This document shows positions 22,260-33,399 of a stretch of 34,935 nucleotides of DNA, in pieces. Position 1 is the stretch's first letter; every line of letters starts with the position of its first letter. The position numbers were made by a program, and so were the translations under genes. Origin of the DNA: Plantago elongata (lineage: Eukaryota > Streptophyta > Magnoliopsida > Lamiales > Plantaginaceae). The notes under the pieces were generated by a model. The model had not been told where the DNA came from. It was given only the letters and a program-made list of their open reading frames with translations, and made no database searches. The DNA lies in contig JAYMSP010001201.1 of NCBI GenBank assembly GCA_036897095.1, positions 1 through 34,935 of the forward strand. The letters run 5' to 3'.

Positions 22260-25200
22260 ATGGCCGAGACACCAAAAACTAAGAAATCGAAACCTTCCTC
22301 TGCAAAAACCCCCAATCAAAAGCCCTCAATGTCCTCCCCAAACCACCACATCTCCCCTCGCACTCCCAACACCACCGCCGCCACCACTACAACTCCACGA
22401 CGATCCCTACGCCTCACTCCAAGCTCCGCCACCAAGCGCCGCTCATATTCCAAGCTCGCTTCGCCCGCGACCATATCCGTAACCCCGATTTCGCCTCAGC
22501 CGACCGAATCTAAATCGAAGAAGCGAAAGCTGAATCAGGAGAATCAGAAGCCTAGGAGCAGTATGAGAACTACTAGAAGTGCGAAGAGGAGAGTGAAGAG
22601 GAAGGTGTTCTATAAGAAGGTGGTTTTCGACGGGTCTGAGTTTGAGGTGGGGGATGATGTTTACATCAAGAGGAGGGAGGATGCGAGTTCGGACGACGAC
22701 GATCCGGATGTGGAGGAGTGTAGAGTGTGCTTTAAGCCCGCTGGGAGGCAGGTTATGATTGAGTGTGATGACTGTTTGAATGGGTTTCATTTGAAGTGTT
22801 TGAAGCCGCCGCTGAGGGAGGTTCCGGAAGGCGATTGGATTTGTAATTATTGCGAGGGGAGGAAAGTGGGGAAGGTCGTGGAGTTTCCGGAGCCGCCTAA
22901 GGGGAAAAAGAGATTTAGGACTGCTAGGGAGAAGTTGCTGTCTAGTGATTTGTGGGCTGCTCGAATTGAGAGGTTTTCGCTGATTCATTGGTTATTTAAG
23001 TTATGTTAGTCTGTCATTTGTATGCAGGTGAATTGATTGATAGTTTTGTGACTTGTTATTGTTTGGATTGTGTAGTTTATGGAAGGATGTAGATGGTACT
23101 TACTGGTTTCGAGCTCGGTGGTTTGTTATTCCGGAGGAGACAAATGCTGGGAGACAGTCTCATAATTTGAAAAGGGAGCTTTACAGAACTAATGACTTTG
23201 CAGATGTTGAGGTAAGCAGATATCCACCAGTTTACAATCGTTCACATCATATCTTAATCCAAGGACAGTGCTGAGATACTAATTCTTCCCATTAGTGTAC
23301 ATGGATCAACACAAGCATAATTTCTTCTCGATGTTGCTGTCTTTAAATAATTCGCTACTCCAGTTAGCTTATGATACGGTCCCAATGCCACAGTCGTAAT
23401 TCCTATCAACTAGACGATAGCTTGTGAATTATAGCTTTACGTTGGAAACCTTTGCTGAATTAGCTTTGTTTCATACACAGAAAACTAATAACCTATCTTA
23501 TTTATTATGTATGAATGATTTGTTTTCCTGTAGATGGACACTGTCATTAGGCATTGCTATGTCATGAGCCCTAAAGAATTCTCCAAGGCTAGCAATGAAG
23601 GAGATGATGTGTTTCTTTGTGAATATGAGTACGATGTACACTGGCATAGTTTCAAGCGCATTGCTGAAATTGACAATGATGAAGATGTAAGTATTAAACC
23701 TTGTTCAACCACATGGACTTCGCATTATCTTCAAACTCACTTTTTCTTTTCGTTTTTTAATAGCAGGAAGGTGAAGGAGCTGAAAGTGGTGAAAATGGGA
23801 ACTCTAGTGATGGCTCAGATACAGACTCAGATGTGGAGATTGATTATGATAGTGAGAACATAAATAGTTTATTGCCTAGACCGTCTTCAGCTCACCCTTT
23901 AGCTGCGGTATGTTAACTGCACCCGAGTCTTTACGTGTATTGCCAGAATATATGACTAATCGTTTTCCTACTAAATTAGAACTTGCGAAAGGGGCGAATA
24001 TTTGGGTTGCAAAAGATAGGGGCAAAGAAGATACCCGGACATGTTCGATGTCACAAGCAGACTGATCTAGAGAAAGCTAAAGCAACACTTCTGCTAGCAG
24101 CATTGCCCAAGTCTTTACCTTGCAGGGATAAGTATGTACGAATGATGAGCTAGCATTTTATATTAATGAAAAGGCGTGTATATAGTCTGACATGTTAATT
24201 ATGCAGGGAAATGGATGAGATAACAACATTTATAAAAGGTGCTATATGTGATGAACAATGCCTGGGAAGATGCCTCTATATTCATGGTGTGCCTGGTACT
24301 GGCAAGGTAAAATATATCTTTAAATGTTACAGCATTAGTTTTTAATAGGATAACCTAACTTGTGCTTAATCTGTACCAACCTGCAGACTATGAGTGTACT
24401 GGCCGTGATGAGAAATTTGAAATCTGAGGTTGACGCTGGAGGCGTAAGACCCTATAGTTTTGTGGAGATCAATGGACTCAAGTTGGCTTCCCCTGAAAAC
24501 ATATATAGTGTAGGAGGCCTATCGACTTCTTTTACTGTGCTGCATCTGCTCTCTGGACCCTTTATATGATACCTTTTCTATGATATTATTTCCAGGTGAT
24601 CTACGAGGGACTAAGTGGGCATAGAGTTGGCTGGAAAAAGGCTCTCCATTTTTTAAATGAGCGATTTTCTGATGAAAATAGACGTGGAAAAGAAGATACA
24701 AGGCCTTGTATTCTTCTCATAGATGAACTTGATCTTCTTGTAACCAAAAATCAATCAGTAAGTTTTGGCTCTTTTGCAGAATATGAATAACTCGATAGGA
24801 GTTCATTAACTATGTCGATAACTATGTACATAAAGTGTTAAAAAGTCGACAGAAGTAATCCTAGAAAACATGAAGTAGAAAATGAAAACATTGAACTTCT
24901 TTAGCTTCTACTTTTGCTGACAGTCTCAGCAACTTTGAAATAGCTAACGTTGTCTTAGGCAGTATATCACATCCACTAGTTATGTATTTGTGTACCTAAT
25001 TTTGAACTCTAGTGTGACATTTAATAGATGTACATTTGCAACATTTCTTTTACAGGTTTTGTACAATATTCTTGATTGGCCTACCAAGCCAAATTCCAAA
25101 CTGATTGTGATAGGTATTTAATTCAAGATATCTTTATCTTCACTTCAAGTGCCGTTCTTGTTCACGAATCTGATTTAGTGGCTCTTCTGCTATATATTAT

Positions 25201-27732
25201 TGGTTCAGGGATAGCAAACACTATGGATCTTCCTGAGAAGTTGCTGCCTCGCATTTCTAGTCGAATGGGCATTCAAAGGCTTTGCTTTGTCCCATACAAC
25301 TACCAGCAGCTTCAGGAAATAATTTCCAGTCGTCTAAAAGGGATAGATGTTTTTGACAAACTTGCAATTGAATTTGCTTCAAGAAAGGTAGGCATCTTGC
25401 AGCATTTAAGCAAAAGACTAGTGCATGTAGTAGTATGCTGATAGATGAGGCACCTGATGTTTCAGATTTTAACTTAAAATTGAAACCTATCGTGTATTGC
25501 ATTCATAGAATTTTATGATTTTAGGTGGCAGCTGTGTCTGGAGATGCTCGCCGTGCACTGGAGATTTGTAGGCGAGCTGCAGAACTTGCAGATTATCGTG
25601 TCAAAATATCTTTAGCTTCTACTTCAGTTGATGCAGGCAGGTGGCTTAATTATCTGAAACCCCTTTCCCCCTCCCCCACCCCCAAAACACACACGACCCA
25701 GCAGAGAAATTGCCAGGATTTTATTACCACCTATATAGTTTGAGTTTTCTGTTTGTTAAAATAGACAACATTACGTTAAGCTGCAGCATATATTTCTTCT
25801 TCAACACTAACGTTCATGCTCCACACATACGGGGTTTTTATAGTCTCTTCTGCATGCACATGGCCGCATAAACTTTAGATTGAATCCCTTACTGGTTGAC
25901 ATGTTAATTGGTTGAGAGCGGAGATTTTGATTACTGTTCTCTCTTTACTTATTCTGCAGGTAAAGTTGTTATCGGTATATCAGATGTTGAATCAGCTATA
26001 AAAGAGATGTTCCAAGCACCTCATATCCAAGTTAGTTGGGAACCTTTTTTGCCTTCTAAGACCAGTAAATAGATGTATCATGTATGTGTATCTCTTGCAT
26101 TGGGTTTCTTTTTTAACATTCTGGGGAATTCTCTTTCGGTTTACAGGTGATAAGAAGTTCATCTAAACTCGGTAAAATCTTTCTTGCTGCTATGGTACAT
26201 GAACTCTATAAAACTGGAATGGGTGAAACAACTTTTGATAAGGTAGTTCACCTTTTAATTTCTGGCCTTCATTACATATGTTTCGTTGGATTCTACAGAT
26301 TAAAATGTAATAATAATCACTTGGGTTCATTACATAAATTGACGTGAAATGTTTTTAAAGGCTGCCTAGCGATTAAGGAGATTGCTGCTGTTGTATTGAC
26401 GATTTTATGCCAGTGAATGATTTCTCTGAAAGTATCTTTTGTCCCTGCAGTTGGCAGCTGTAGTTTCCTGCTTCTGCTCAAACAACGGGGAAATGTTTCC
26501 TGGGTATGACACGCTCCTAAAAGTCGGGTAAGCCACTCTTAACTTTTATTTTAATTCTATTTTTCTACCTATTCCGCTGTTTCTTTGGATGGTTAAGCTT
26601 ACAACTGGTACGTGGTTATCCATACCGCTCACAAATACTTCCAATTGTATGTTTTTCCTGTTTGGGCTTAAACCAAGAAGGCAGGGGTCCTGCACATTAC
26701 TGTACAATCATCTGTCTTTCTATGATTATCTCATCAATTCTTTACTCTATGATAATATGATTGACAAAATAGAAAATATAAATCTGTCGAACGATAAATA
26801 CTTACTTTTGTAGCACGGCTCCCTTCTTGTCTGCCCACACGCATCAGTGTCTTATCTGGTGCAGTTACTCAGTTGATCTTCAGGCTCTGTTAATGGTGAA
26901 TGGCTGCCTGGTTTAAGGAGATACCACTCTGTTGATTTTTTGGTAGAGTATGAAAGAAATTTGTAAAGGCTGAGAAACTGATGTTTATACATGATAAAAT
27001 GCAAGAAACTCAACACGGAAAGTTTCTTAAAATAGAGAGCTGAAAATTGAACTTTTCAAAATATTCTTTAGCACGTATTCCTCGAGAAGCTGTTCCAACA
27101 GCTTTTGAATGAGTCGCCATTTATCTTTGTGTATACCAAAAATAGCATATTTTACATTACTGCGTCATGAACTTTTCATTGAGATAAGGTGCTATTTGAC
27201 ATGAAATAAACTTACATTGTAGTACTCCTAATAATCTCCAAGAATTGTAAATTTGTTAAATAATGTTGAAAATTACTCCTCAAAATTTGTCGGAGAATTT
27301 CAAATCATTACTAAATAGAAGAGTGAATAATTTTGAAGGCACAACATACTTATAGTTCTTGCTTGTGAATAAGAAGTTGGTCTTAACTATTATGAGGAGT
27401 TAAATATTAACCAAGTCATCTCTATTATCGGGAATTGCCAGGTGCAAGCTTGGAGAATGCAGGATATTACTGTGTGAGGCCAGTTCAAGGCACAAGCTGC
27501 AGAAACTGCAGCTCAATTACCCTAGGTAAGTTTTACGCGCTGGAAAGAAACATTGATCTTATGGTCTAGGTATATCATAACAAAGAACGACTCTCTCAAG
27601 CAAGAAAACAGTTAGAAATCTTTTTAAATTGTAAAAGTTGGAGCTGACTAATATTTTCTTCGTGGCAGTGATGATGTTACTTTCGCACTGAAGGACAGCA
27701 AGGATCTACCATGGCTGACAAAGTATATCTAA
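22260..27732 (+). CDS. ORC1: Origin recognition complex subunit 1 (PHD, BAH, AAA+)
   Basis: ORC1 is the AAA+ subunit that binds replication origins with ORC2-6 and helps load the MCM helicase. I join sixteen exons: 22260-22972, 23076-23211, 23534-23686, 23764-23907, 23980-24131, 24207-24306, 24387-24509, 24596-24757, 25056-25113, 25209-25387, 25525-25636, 25960-26030, 26147-26242, 26451-26527, 27442-27525, 27669-27732. The product is 807 aa, the usual plant length. The basic, Ser/Pro/Thr-rich N-terminus carries KR-rich nuclear signals. A PHD finger uses C154, C157, C169, C172, H177, C180, C195 and C198, set inside the BAH region (~125-330) as in plants, where it reads histone H3. The AAA+ core has Walker A GVPGTGKT (460-467), Walker B LLIDELD (547-553), sensor-1 N584 and GDARRAL with sensor-2 Arg (646-652); a winged-helix end follows. 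Intron 11 is GC-AG. All other introns are GT-AG. Confidence 0.95.
26528..27441 (+). other. ORC1 intron 14 (0.9 kb)
   Basis: The longest ORC1 intron. It is AT-rich, starts GTAAGC, ends TGCCAG, and joins a codon split two bases to one. It contains no exon-like frame that fits the family; the 74-codon frame starting at 26,589 is not conserved-looking. Confidence 0.7.
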
Positions 27733-28874
27733 TTTAACAATTTGGAGAAGAGACTTCAAAATGCAATTGTTGTTGTTGAGAAAACTTGTATGAATCACAT
27801 TGTATTTTAGTGTACGGCTTTGTTTCTTAGCGGAGAACAATTTTGTACTAATAGTATACCCCCAACATATTCACTTTGACACTGGGAGTCGAGGGCAAGA
27901 TAGAAACTATTTATTCGAACTTCATTTATTGAGACATTGATTCAGGGTGATGATTATGTTGCTCCTTGTTACATTTGATGTCGCAAGCAACATATAAATG
28001 TCTTCAGTATATTGGTGAAATTTTAGGTCAATTCCTATTTGAAATTCTGACACATTTATGGAGTTACCTCATGGGTTAAGGTTATATTTGTAGTTAAAAG
28101 AAAATTGCAAAGTTATCTATTTTTGCAAATGTATGTTCAAGTCAATTGCAACCCGGTCTAATATCAAGGTTGAACCAGGTTGACCTGGCAGTGAGAGTAT
28201 AGTTTAGGGCCACAGGCCAGTTCGTAAGTTCCTGTAAAAGAGGCCGGGCATTCAAATTCCAAGGTTTTGAATTTCCATGGAAATCCGTTTTGAGATCTTC
28301 AATCTCCTCTTTAATGTGAATTATCTTGTCACCAATTATACAGTTCAATTGTGAGACCCTTGCTTGATCTGATTTTATATGCATGTGGTCCGGAGTTCTA
28401 TTTCTCCCATTCGCTTGCAAAAATCAAGCTAATGAATGAATGGGCATTCATATCTGTGAGACTTTCTGTGTTACGATTTATGAAGGCTATTGAGCCATCA
28501 GAAATGCACAATAGAAGTTGACAATATCCAGAAATTACAAGTTTCCATCTTAACCACCAGACAAGGATTGCTGGTAAAGATAATAAAGTACATCTTAAAG
28601 ATGACGCAGACTCAGCAAAAGTGCTCTATACTAACGAGTGAGAATCGCCACCATATCTAGGATATTATCAAAGATGACGTTTGCCAGGCCACTCAACTCG
28701 ACCAAAACCAATGCACATCCTATATTACTTACTTTCATTCGAATGTAAGCACATGGAGATCTGGGACTTAAGCTTGCTGTGACAGCGAGGAGGTCCTCTG
28801 CCACAAAGGTCTCCCCAAAATGGCACTTGCATGAACAGAAAGGTAGGAAGCATTTAACCTGAAATTAAACAATT
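27733..28874. other. Convergent spacer between ORC1 and RBP45
   Basis: Holds the two 3' flanks. The frame at 28,142-28,420 on the minus strand is open for 92 codons, but I recognise no domain and it lacks gene context. The segment has a balanced base composition unlike its surroundings and may be a fragment of an old repeat. Poly(A) signals are not clear for either gene. Confidence 0.5.
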
Positions 28875-28890
28875 ATAATGTTAAGCGAAT

Positions 28891-28976
28891 GACAACGAAG
28901 CACATATCAGTTGTAATACGCTTCACCTCCAACCAATAGGTCGGGGTTCGGGTCACCCCTCTGCCGTTTCAAAAAA
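28891..28976 (+). mobile_element. Short tRNA-derived SINE, copy 1
   Basis: A ~86 bp insert flanked by a perfect 16 bp target-site duplication that includes TAATGTTAAGCGAAT (28,875-28,890 and 28,977-28,992). It ends in an A-run (28,971-28,977) and contains GGGGTTCGGGTCACC, resembling a pol III B box. Its core from CGCTTCACCTCCAACC onward matches the second copy at 29,402. No A box is seen, so it is 5'-truncated or a very short family. It sits downstream of the RBP45 stop. Confidence 0.8.
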
Positions 28977-29050
28977 ATAATGTTAAGCGAATAAGAATAA
29001 GACGGATGTTAGATCAATAAAGTTGCATGTATTAAATCAGGGGTAAGGCA

Positions 29051-32000
29051 TTACTTGTCAACATCTGGTGTAGCCAAGGGATCGTATATTTCCTCTCTAT
29101 GTTCCATAGGTGCTGCAGCACCTGCTAAAGCAGCCACGTCCTGCGCCCCTTCCGCCTGCACCAAAAAAACATAGAAGCCATGAAATAAACAGAGAAGATG
29201 ACCTGAATACCAAGTCCAAAATTTTCTTCCGAAAGTGTTTTCAGAAAATAAGGGAAAGGCTTTATCAGGGTGTCCGAGCGTCAACGTATAACTATGTGGG
29301 AACTTCCTATCTGGACTCTCTTAATATGAGAAAGCAAGCAGATTTTGTTGTCATTTCTATTTAAGCCCACGTCAGAATGGAAATACTTTAGCCCACGTAA
29401 GACGCTTCACCTACAACCAATAGGTCGGGGGTTCGAGTCACCCTTTAGCCGTTTCGAAAAAAAAAAGAATGGAAATACTTAGCAATTTTGCCATGTGAAT
29501 AAGCAGAATCAGGAAATTTGACACCCAACACTCTATATGAACAAGTAGCTGTTACCAATACAGTTTTACACTTTCCTTTTCGACATCGAGTAAGACCAAG
29601 GAGTTTTGAATAAGAACAAATAGAAGCACGAATAGGTCAGGGGCGATCTGACCAAAACCTTTATGTGAAACATAGAGTCATAGACCTTCTATAACAGTGA
29701 AGCAATCCATGGTATTTGTAAATTGTAATTAAGAAGACGTATTACGGGGGATCTTTACTCTTTAGAGCTTTAGAGGGAAATGTATAGCACTGCCTAAGTG
29801 GAAATTTCTCACCTGTTGAGGATACTGTGAGTAGCCAGCATATGCACCATATGCATAGGCTGAAGGATCCTCTGTGGCTCCATATGCATAGGGATCATAG
29901 CCTTGTCCATAGGCAGCATAATAAGCACTCCATTGATTTGGGTCTGCTGATTGACCCCAGGCACCAGCAGTTTCCTATAGAATATATATTGACATTATGC
30001 AAGTGTTTTCAACAAATAGTGTTGTAAATAATTTAGTATGTGGATTGATAAATAATGTTTCTCATGGAGACTTATTTGACCTGTTTTGCTGTTGGACTTC
30101 TTCCCCAAGAAAGGCGGACAACTTGTTGGCCAATGACAACACCCTGCATTCTCAGGATTGATTCCTCTGCAGATGACCTGTTCAGTAAATTCCAAGGGAC
30201 TAAAATCACTTCCCACTACAGTAATGGTGAAAATAACAGAATATATCACAACACGCTGAATGACAAGGCAATACATACCAATGTTTTTAAAATTAATAAA
30301 ACAAAAACTGCCACTCGACTGTGTTAATGAAGAAATGAGAAACACAACTGCCTGCACTAAGAGATGTCTGTATTTACAAAGACATGCAGTGAAGCATTGG
30401 AAATCAAAATAGTTGTATTTGATGGTCGTAACTGAAGTTTACCTTGCAGCAAACTGGACAAAGCCACAACCTTTAGCTGCTGGGATTTTGACATAGACGA
30501 TATCTCCAAGTGGCATGAATATTTGCCTCAGTTCTTCTTCGGTTACATTAGGATCCAGATTTCCAATAAAAACCTGCAATGTGCGAGATAAATCAACATA
30601 TAGAAACATAGACACGTATACAAATACTTGGTGAATTCACTTACGGTAGTGTTAGTAATATCGTTGTCAGCGGGAGCTGTCTGCACTGGTGTAGGGTAGA
30701 CTGAGGCTGGATATACCGCTGCAAATAAAACACAATGCCTTTAGGAGAATTCAAGATAAGAACGAAATAGCCAACAGCGAGAAAAACCATGAATATATGT
30801 AGTCTCTATGGCATATGGACTAAGATGTGCTTATTACATGAACTGTGGATATGGCTTTGATTAATATTCAAAAGAACCTCAAATATCAAGTAAATGGAAC
30901 TCCAAGAAAAAGTAATCAACGTTTAGGAAGCATCAGCTGAGGAGTCATGGTAAGGGTACTATAAACTTTGATTGTTAAAGCAGTAAATGCAGGGTGATAC
31001 AGCTTCCTACATCAAGTGCATTGTATTGAATAATTGCGCATAGACACCAAAACGATGCAAAACTAAAATAATTAGCAAGCTCAAGTAAAAAAAGTGTCTC
31101 ACCTTTAGGTGCTGCATAAGCTTGTTGCACACCGCCAGTTGTTTTCTTAGGTGTTGCTGCACTAATTCTCATGGGCCTAGTTGAGCAATACATACCATTC
31201 ATCTCAACCATTGCTCTATTTCTTTCCACCTCATCTGCAAACTTGACAAACCCATACCCTTTAGAGCGGCCAGTGTTTGGATCCGTCACGACCTTGGCAC
31301 CCCTAACAGATGGGTAACTACCTCGGAAAGTCTCCTGCAACAGGTAATCTGTAACATCTGGTGCCAAATCCCCAACGAAAATAGAATGCTCCGGTGCCCC
31401 ATCTGTACGTCGCTCTCCTATCCCAAACGAAGCCCAGTTCAACCTGAAGGTCAATTCAGTTCCAGGAATTTGGCTTCCATTATAAGTCTGCAAGATCCTC
31501 TCTGCCACTTGGTGTGAAGTAAACTCCACAAAACCATAACCCTCAGGCTGACTCGTAATTTTGTTCCTAATCACTTTAATCGACAATACCTGCACAGAAC
31601 ATAATAACTTTTCAGTCATGCCATATTCTTGTAAAATTTGAGATCTTCCTAATATAAAGATAAATCACATCCCTCCCACCCCAAGAAAATCATTTGAACA
31701 AACGTAATGTGATTTTCCTAATATTTCGGACAAATAAGTATTTTTAGGTTGTTTGCTACATGAACTGAATTCAGATTAGAAAGAGCTGACACTAGATGGT
31801 TAAATGCTGGGCGTTCACCATCAATTATACGTTCCCACACACTACCAAATGCATTGTACCTTGTAGAGTGTTATACGAACCAAATATGCAGTAACTTGTA
31901 CTCCCTCCGCCCCGAATTCAACTTCCCTTAAAACTTGTGCACAGTCCCACGAGAAGTTCAATCCGGGGCAGAGGGAGTGTGAATCAATCAAAACTAGGTA

Positions 32001-32379
32001 TAGATATTAGGTTCTTTGTCACATGAACTGAATTAAGATTAGAAAGAGGACACTAGAGGGCCAAATGCTGAGTGTTCATCATCAATTCTAAGCTTGTATA
32101 CCCAGCTAAATGCCATGTCCCTTGTAGAGTATCATACAAACCAAAAATGCAGCAACTCAAATGAATCAATTGGCATAGAAAAACAGAAACCCAGATAAAG
32201 AATAGGAGAAATACTGAGAATGGAAGTAACACAGAGACGAAGAGTTTGAGAAATTCTACCTCGGGAGAGTGAGCGAACCAGCCGCGGAGGAAGTTTTCGT
32301 CGGCCCAATAGGGCAAATCGCCGATCCATAGGGTTCGAACTTCTTCCAGTGTCGCCGGTTGATGATACGGTGCGCTCAT
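29051..32379 (-). CDS. RBP45: RBP45/47-type polyadenylate-binding protein, three RRMs
   Basis: This family binds poly(A) and U-rich RNA in nucleus and cytoplasm and joins stress granules. Seven exons on the minus strand: 32379-32260, 31589-31103, 30718-30645, 30573-30443, 30177-30081, 29974-29813, 29155-29051. All are GT-AG, phases agree, product 391 aa, close to Arabidopsis RBP45 proteins. RRM1 has RNP2 LWIGDL (17-22) and RNP1 GYGFVEF (57-63). RRM2 has IFVGDL (110-115) and KGYGFVKF (150-157). RRM3 has VFIGNL (228-233) and KGCGFVQF (261-268). A Tyr/Ala/Gly-rich tail (low-complexity, YAYGAYAGY) follows. The start at 32,379 is preceded on the minus strand by a purine-rich leader with GAA repeats. 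RBP45 and RBP47 cannot be cleanly separated by eye; the short N-terminus, lacking a Gln-rich block, favours RBP45. Confidence 0.93.
29389..29465 (+). mobile_element. Short tRNA-derived SINE, copy 2
   Basis: A ~77 bp insert flanked by a perfect 15 bp duplication AGAATGGAAATACTT (29,374-29,388 and 29,466-29,480). It has GGGGGTTCGAGTCACC (B-box-like) and a terminal A-run. It lies inside RBP45 intron 6 and is the same family and orientation as 28,891-28,976, with independent target sites. The pairing of target duplication and poly(A) tail indicates LINE-driven retroposition. Confidence 0.85.
31740..32165 (-). repeat. Direct duplication in RBP45 intron 1
   Basis: About 31,752-31,900 and 32,017-32,160 are diverged direct copies. 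Shared landmarks are ACATGAACTGAATT, AGATTAGAAAGAG, CCTTGTAGAGT and ATGCAG(T/C)AACT. A MITE interrupts the first copy at its end. Confidence 0.75.
31901..31977 (+). mobile_element. Very short Stowaway-type MITE in RBP45 intron 1
   Basis: 77 bp with inverted ends CTCCCTCCGCCCCG and CGGGGCAGAGGGAG. Just inside, GAATTCAACTTC and GAGAAGTTCAAT continue the pairing, so nearly the whole element folds into a hairpin. The left flank is TA and the right is TG, a decayed TA duplication. Confidence 0.8.
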
Positions 32380-32454
32380 CTCTCTCTAGCTGTATGTGAT
32401 TCTTCTTCTTCTTCGGGTTAACTCTTCTTCTTCAGGCTTATTTCAGCTCCAAGA

Positions 32455-32871
32455 CAGGTTTCCTTCTCCTTTCTTGCCCTTTTTAAACTACAGATAGGTT
32501 CCCAAATCATGCAGGTGGAGCTGTTATATGAGTCGAGTCGGTTCGACCGTTATCAAAGACTTCACTTGTCAATACACGAGCTTGGCTGGTTCAATCGAAT
32601 CTAATTATATTTATTTTGTTACTGAGCCAGATATAAGTCGACCCGTCAATACTTAACACAAGGATCAATCAAGCATTGTTAGATATTTATATGTTTTATT
32701 AACGAGCTCGACTTAAGTTATGTAACTCTCATATGAGAGATGCAAAAATTTGTACCCACAAGATGTTCATATAAATAAAAAAGAAGAGTCCAGCAAACTA
32801 GTCTCGTAAAGTATAAATGTGGATTAAATGACACAATAAATTATATAAAAGTGACATTGATTATTACATAA
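32455..32871. other. Spacer between RBP45 and the defensin-like gene
   Basis: Upstream of RBP45 (which reads left) and downstream of the defensin-like gene. Short GAGTCGGTTCG, ACGAGCTTGGCT and ACGAGCTCGACTT motifs suggest a decayed repeat. No gene is seen. Confidence 0.45.
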
Positions 32872-33108
32872 TCAGTGGTAAAAGTTGCTACACTGGCAAA
32901 CGCTTCCGGACTGACCAGGTACTGCATGCTTGCAGTATGTTAAGTCGGACCCTTTTTCTATGCAAATACCGCTACAATCATCGTTGTTGGTGCAATGCAT
33001 GGAATAATCTGCTTGGCAATAGTCTGGATGTGCTATGCTTAGTTCCTCAACACTTGTAAACACAAATATCAGGAGCATCATCAACTTCACATCACCTTTC
33101 TGGTTCAT
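32872..33108 (-). CDS. Small secreted cysteine-rich, defensin-like peptide
   Basis: A single-frame 78-aa precursor. A Lys-bearing N-terminus and hydrophobic LMMLLIFVF core form a likely signal peptide, with cleavage probably near residue 26. The mature part has Cys at 31, 39, 45, 49, 59, 71 and 73. The spacing CxxxC (45-49) and CxC (71-73) fits the cysteine-stabilised alpha-beta fold of plant defensin-like proteins, but seven cysteines leave one unpaired. A TATA-like CTATAATAAT lies about 80 bp upstream on the minus strand. Most such genes have an intron in the signal peptide; none is needed here. A broken relative lies at 34,530-34,640. Function (defence or signalling) is unknown. Confidence 0.65.
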   Translation of the reverse strand: MNQKGDVKLMMLLIFVFTSVEELSIAHPDYCQADYSMHCTNNDDCSGICIEKGSDLTYCKHAVPGQSGSVCQCSNFYH

Positions 33109-33399
33109 GTTCGATTGATAGATATTAAAAACTAGTGTGTGAGGCTAAGTTCCAATTTGTGAGAACTAGTGAATGTCATCGTGGTGATTATTATAGTACA
33201 ATGTGGTGTGTTAAATTGGAAGGTAATAATTTAAATGGCTAAATTCTTTCATATGTAATATAAATAATTGTAAATCGTTGTTGTGCAAGTCAAGATTTCA
33301 TATTGTAGAGGAGATAAATTAAACATCTCACGTGTATTTCACATGTATGTCACTATCACCTTATTCGTAACAAAATTACTATTATTTAGAAAAGTATTT

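Noticed and set aside
22443..22988. 181-codon minus-strand frame opposite ORC1 exon 1
   Set aside because: It is antisense to the PHD-finger exon, whose cysteine pattern is unmistakable; the long frame is a by-product of GC-richer coding sequence.
28918..28960. Possible tRNA gene at the GGTTCGGGTC motif
   Set aside because: Only a B-box-like half is present, no A box or cloverleaf; the target duplication and A-tail show it is a SINE. The same holds for 29,402-29,450.
29110..29364. Plus-strand frame over the last RBP45 exon
   Set aside because: Antisense shadow; the minus-strand exon joins in phase and ends with a natural stop.
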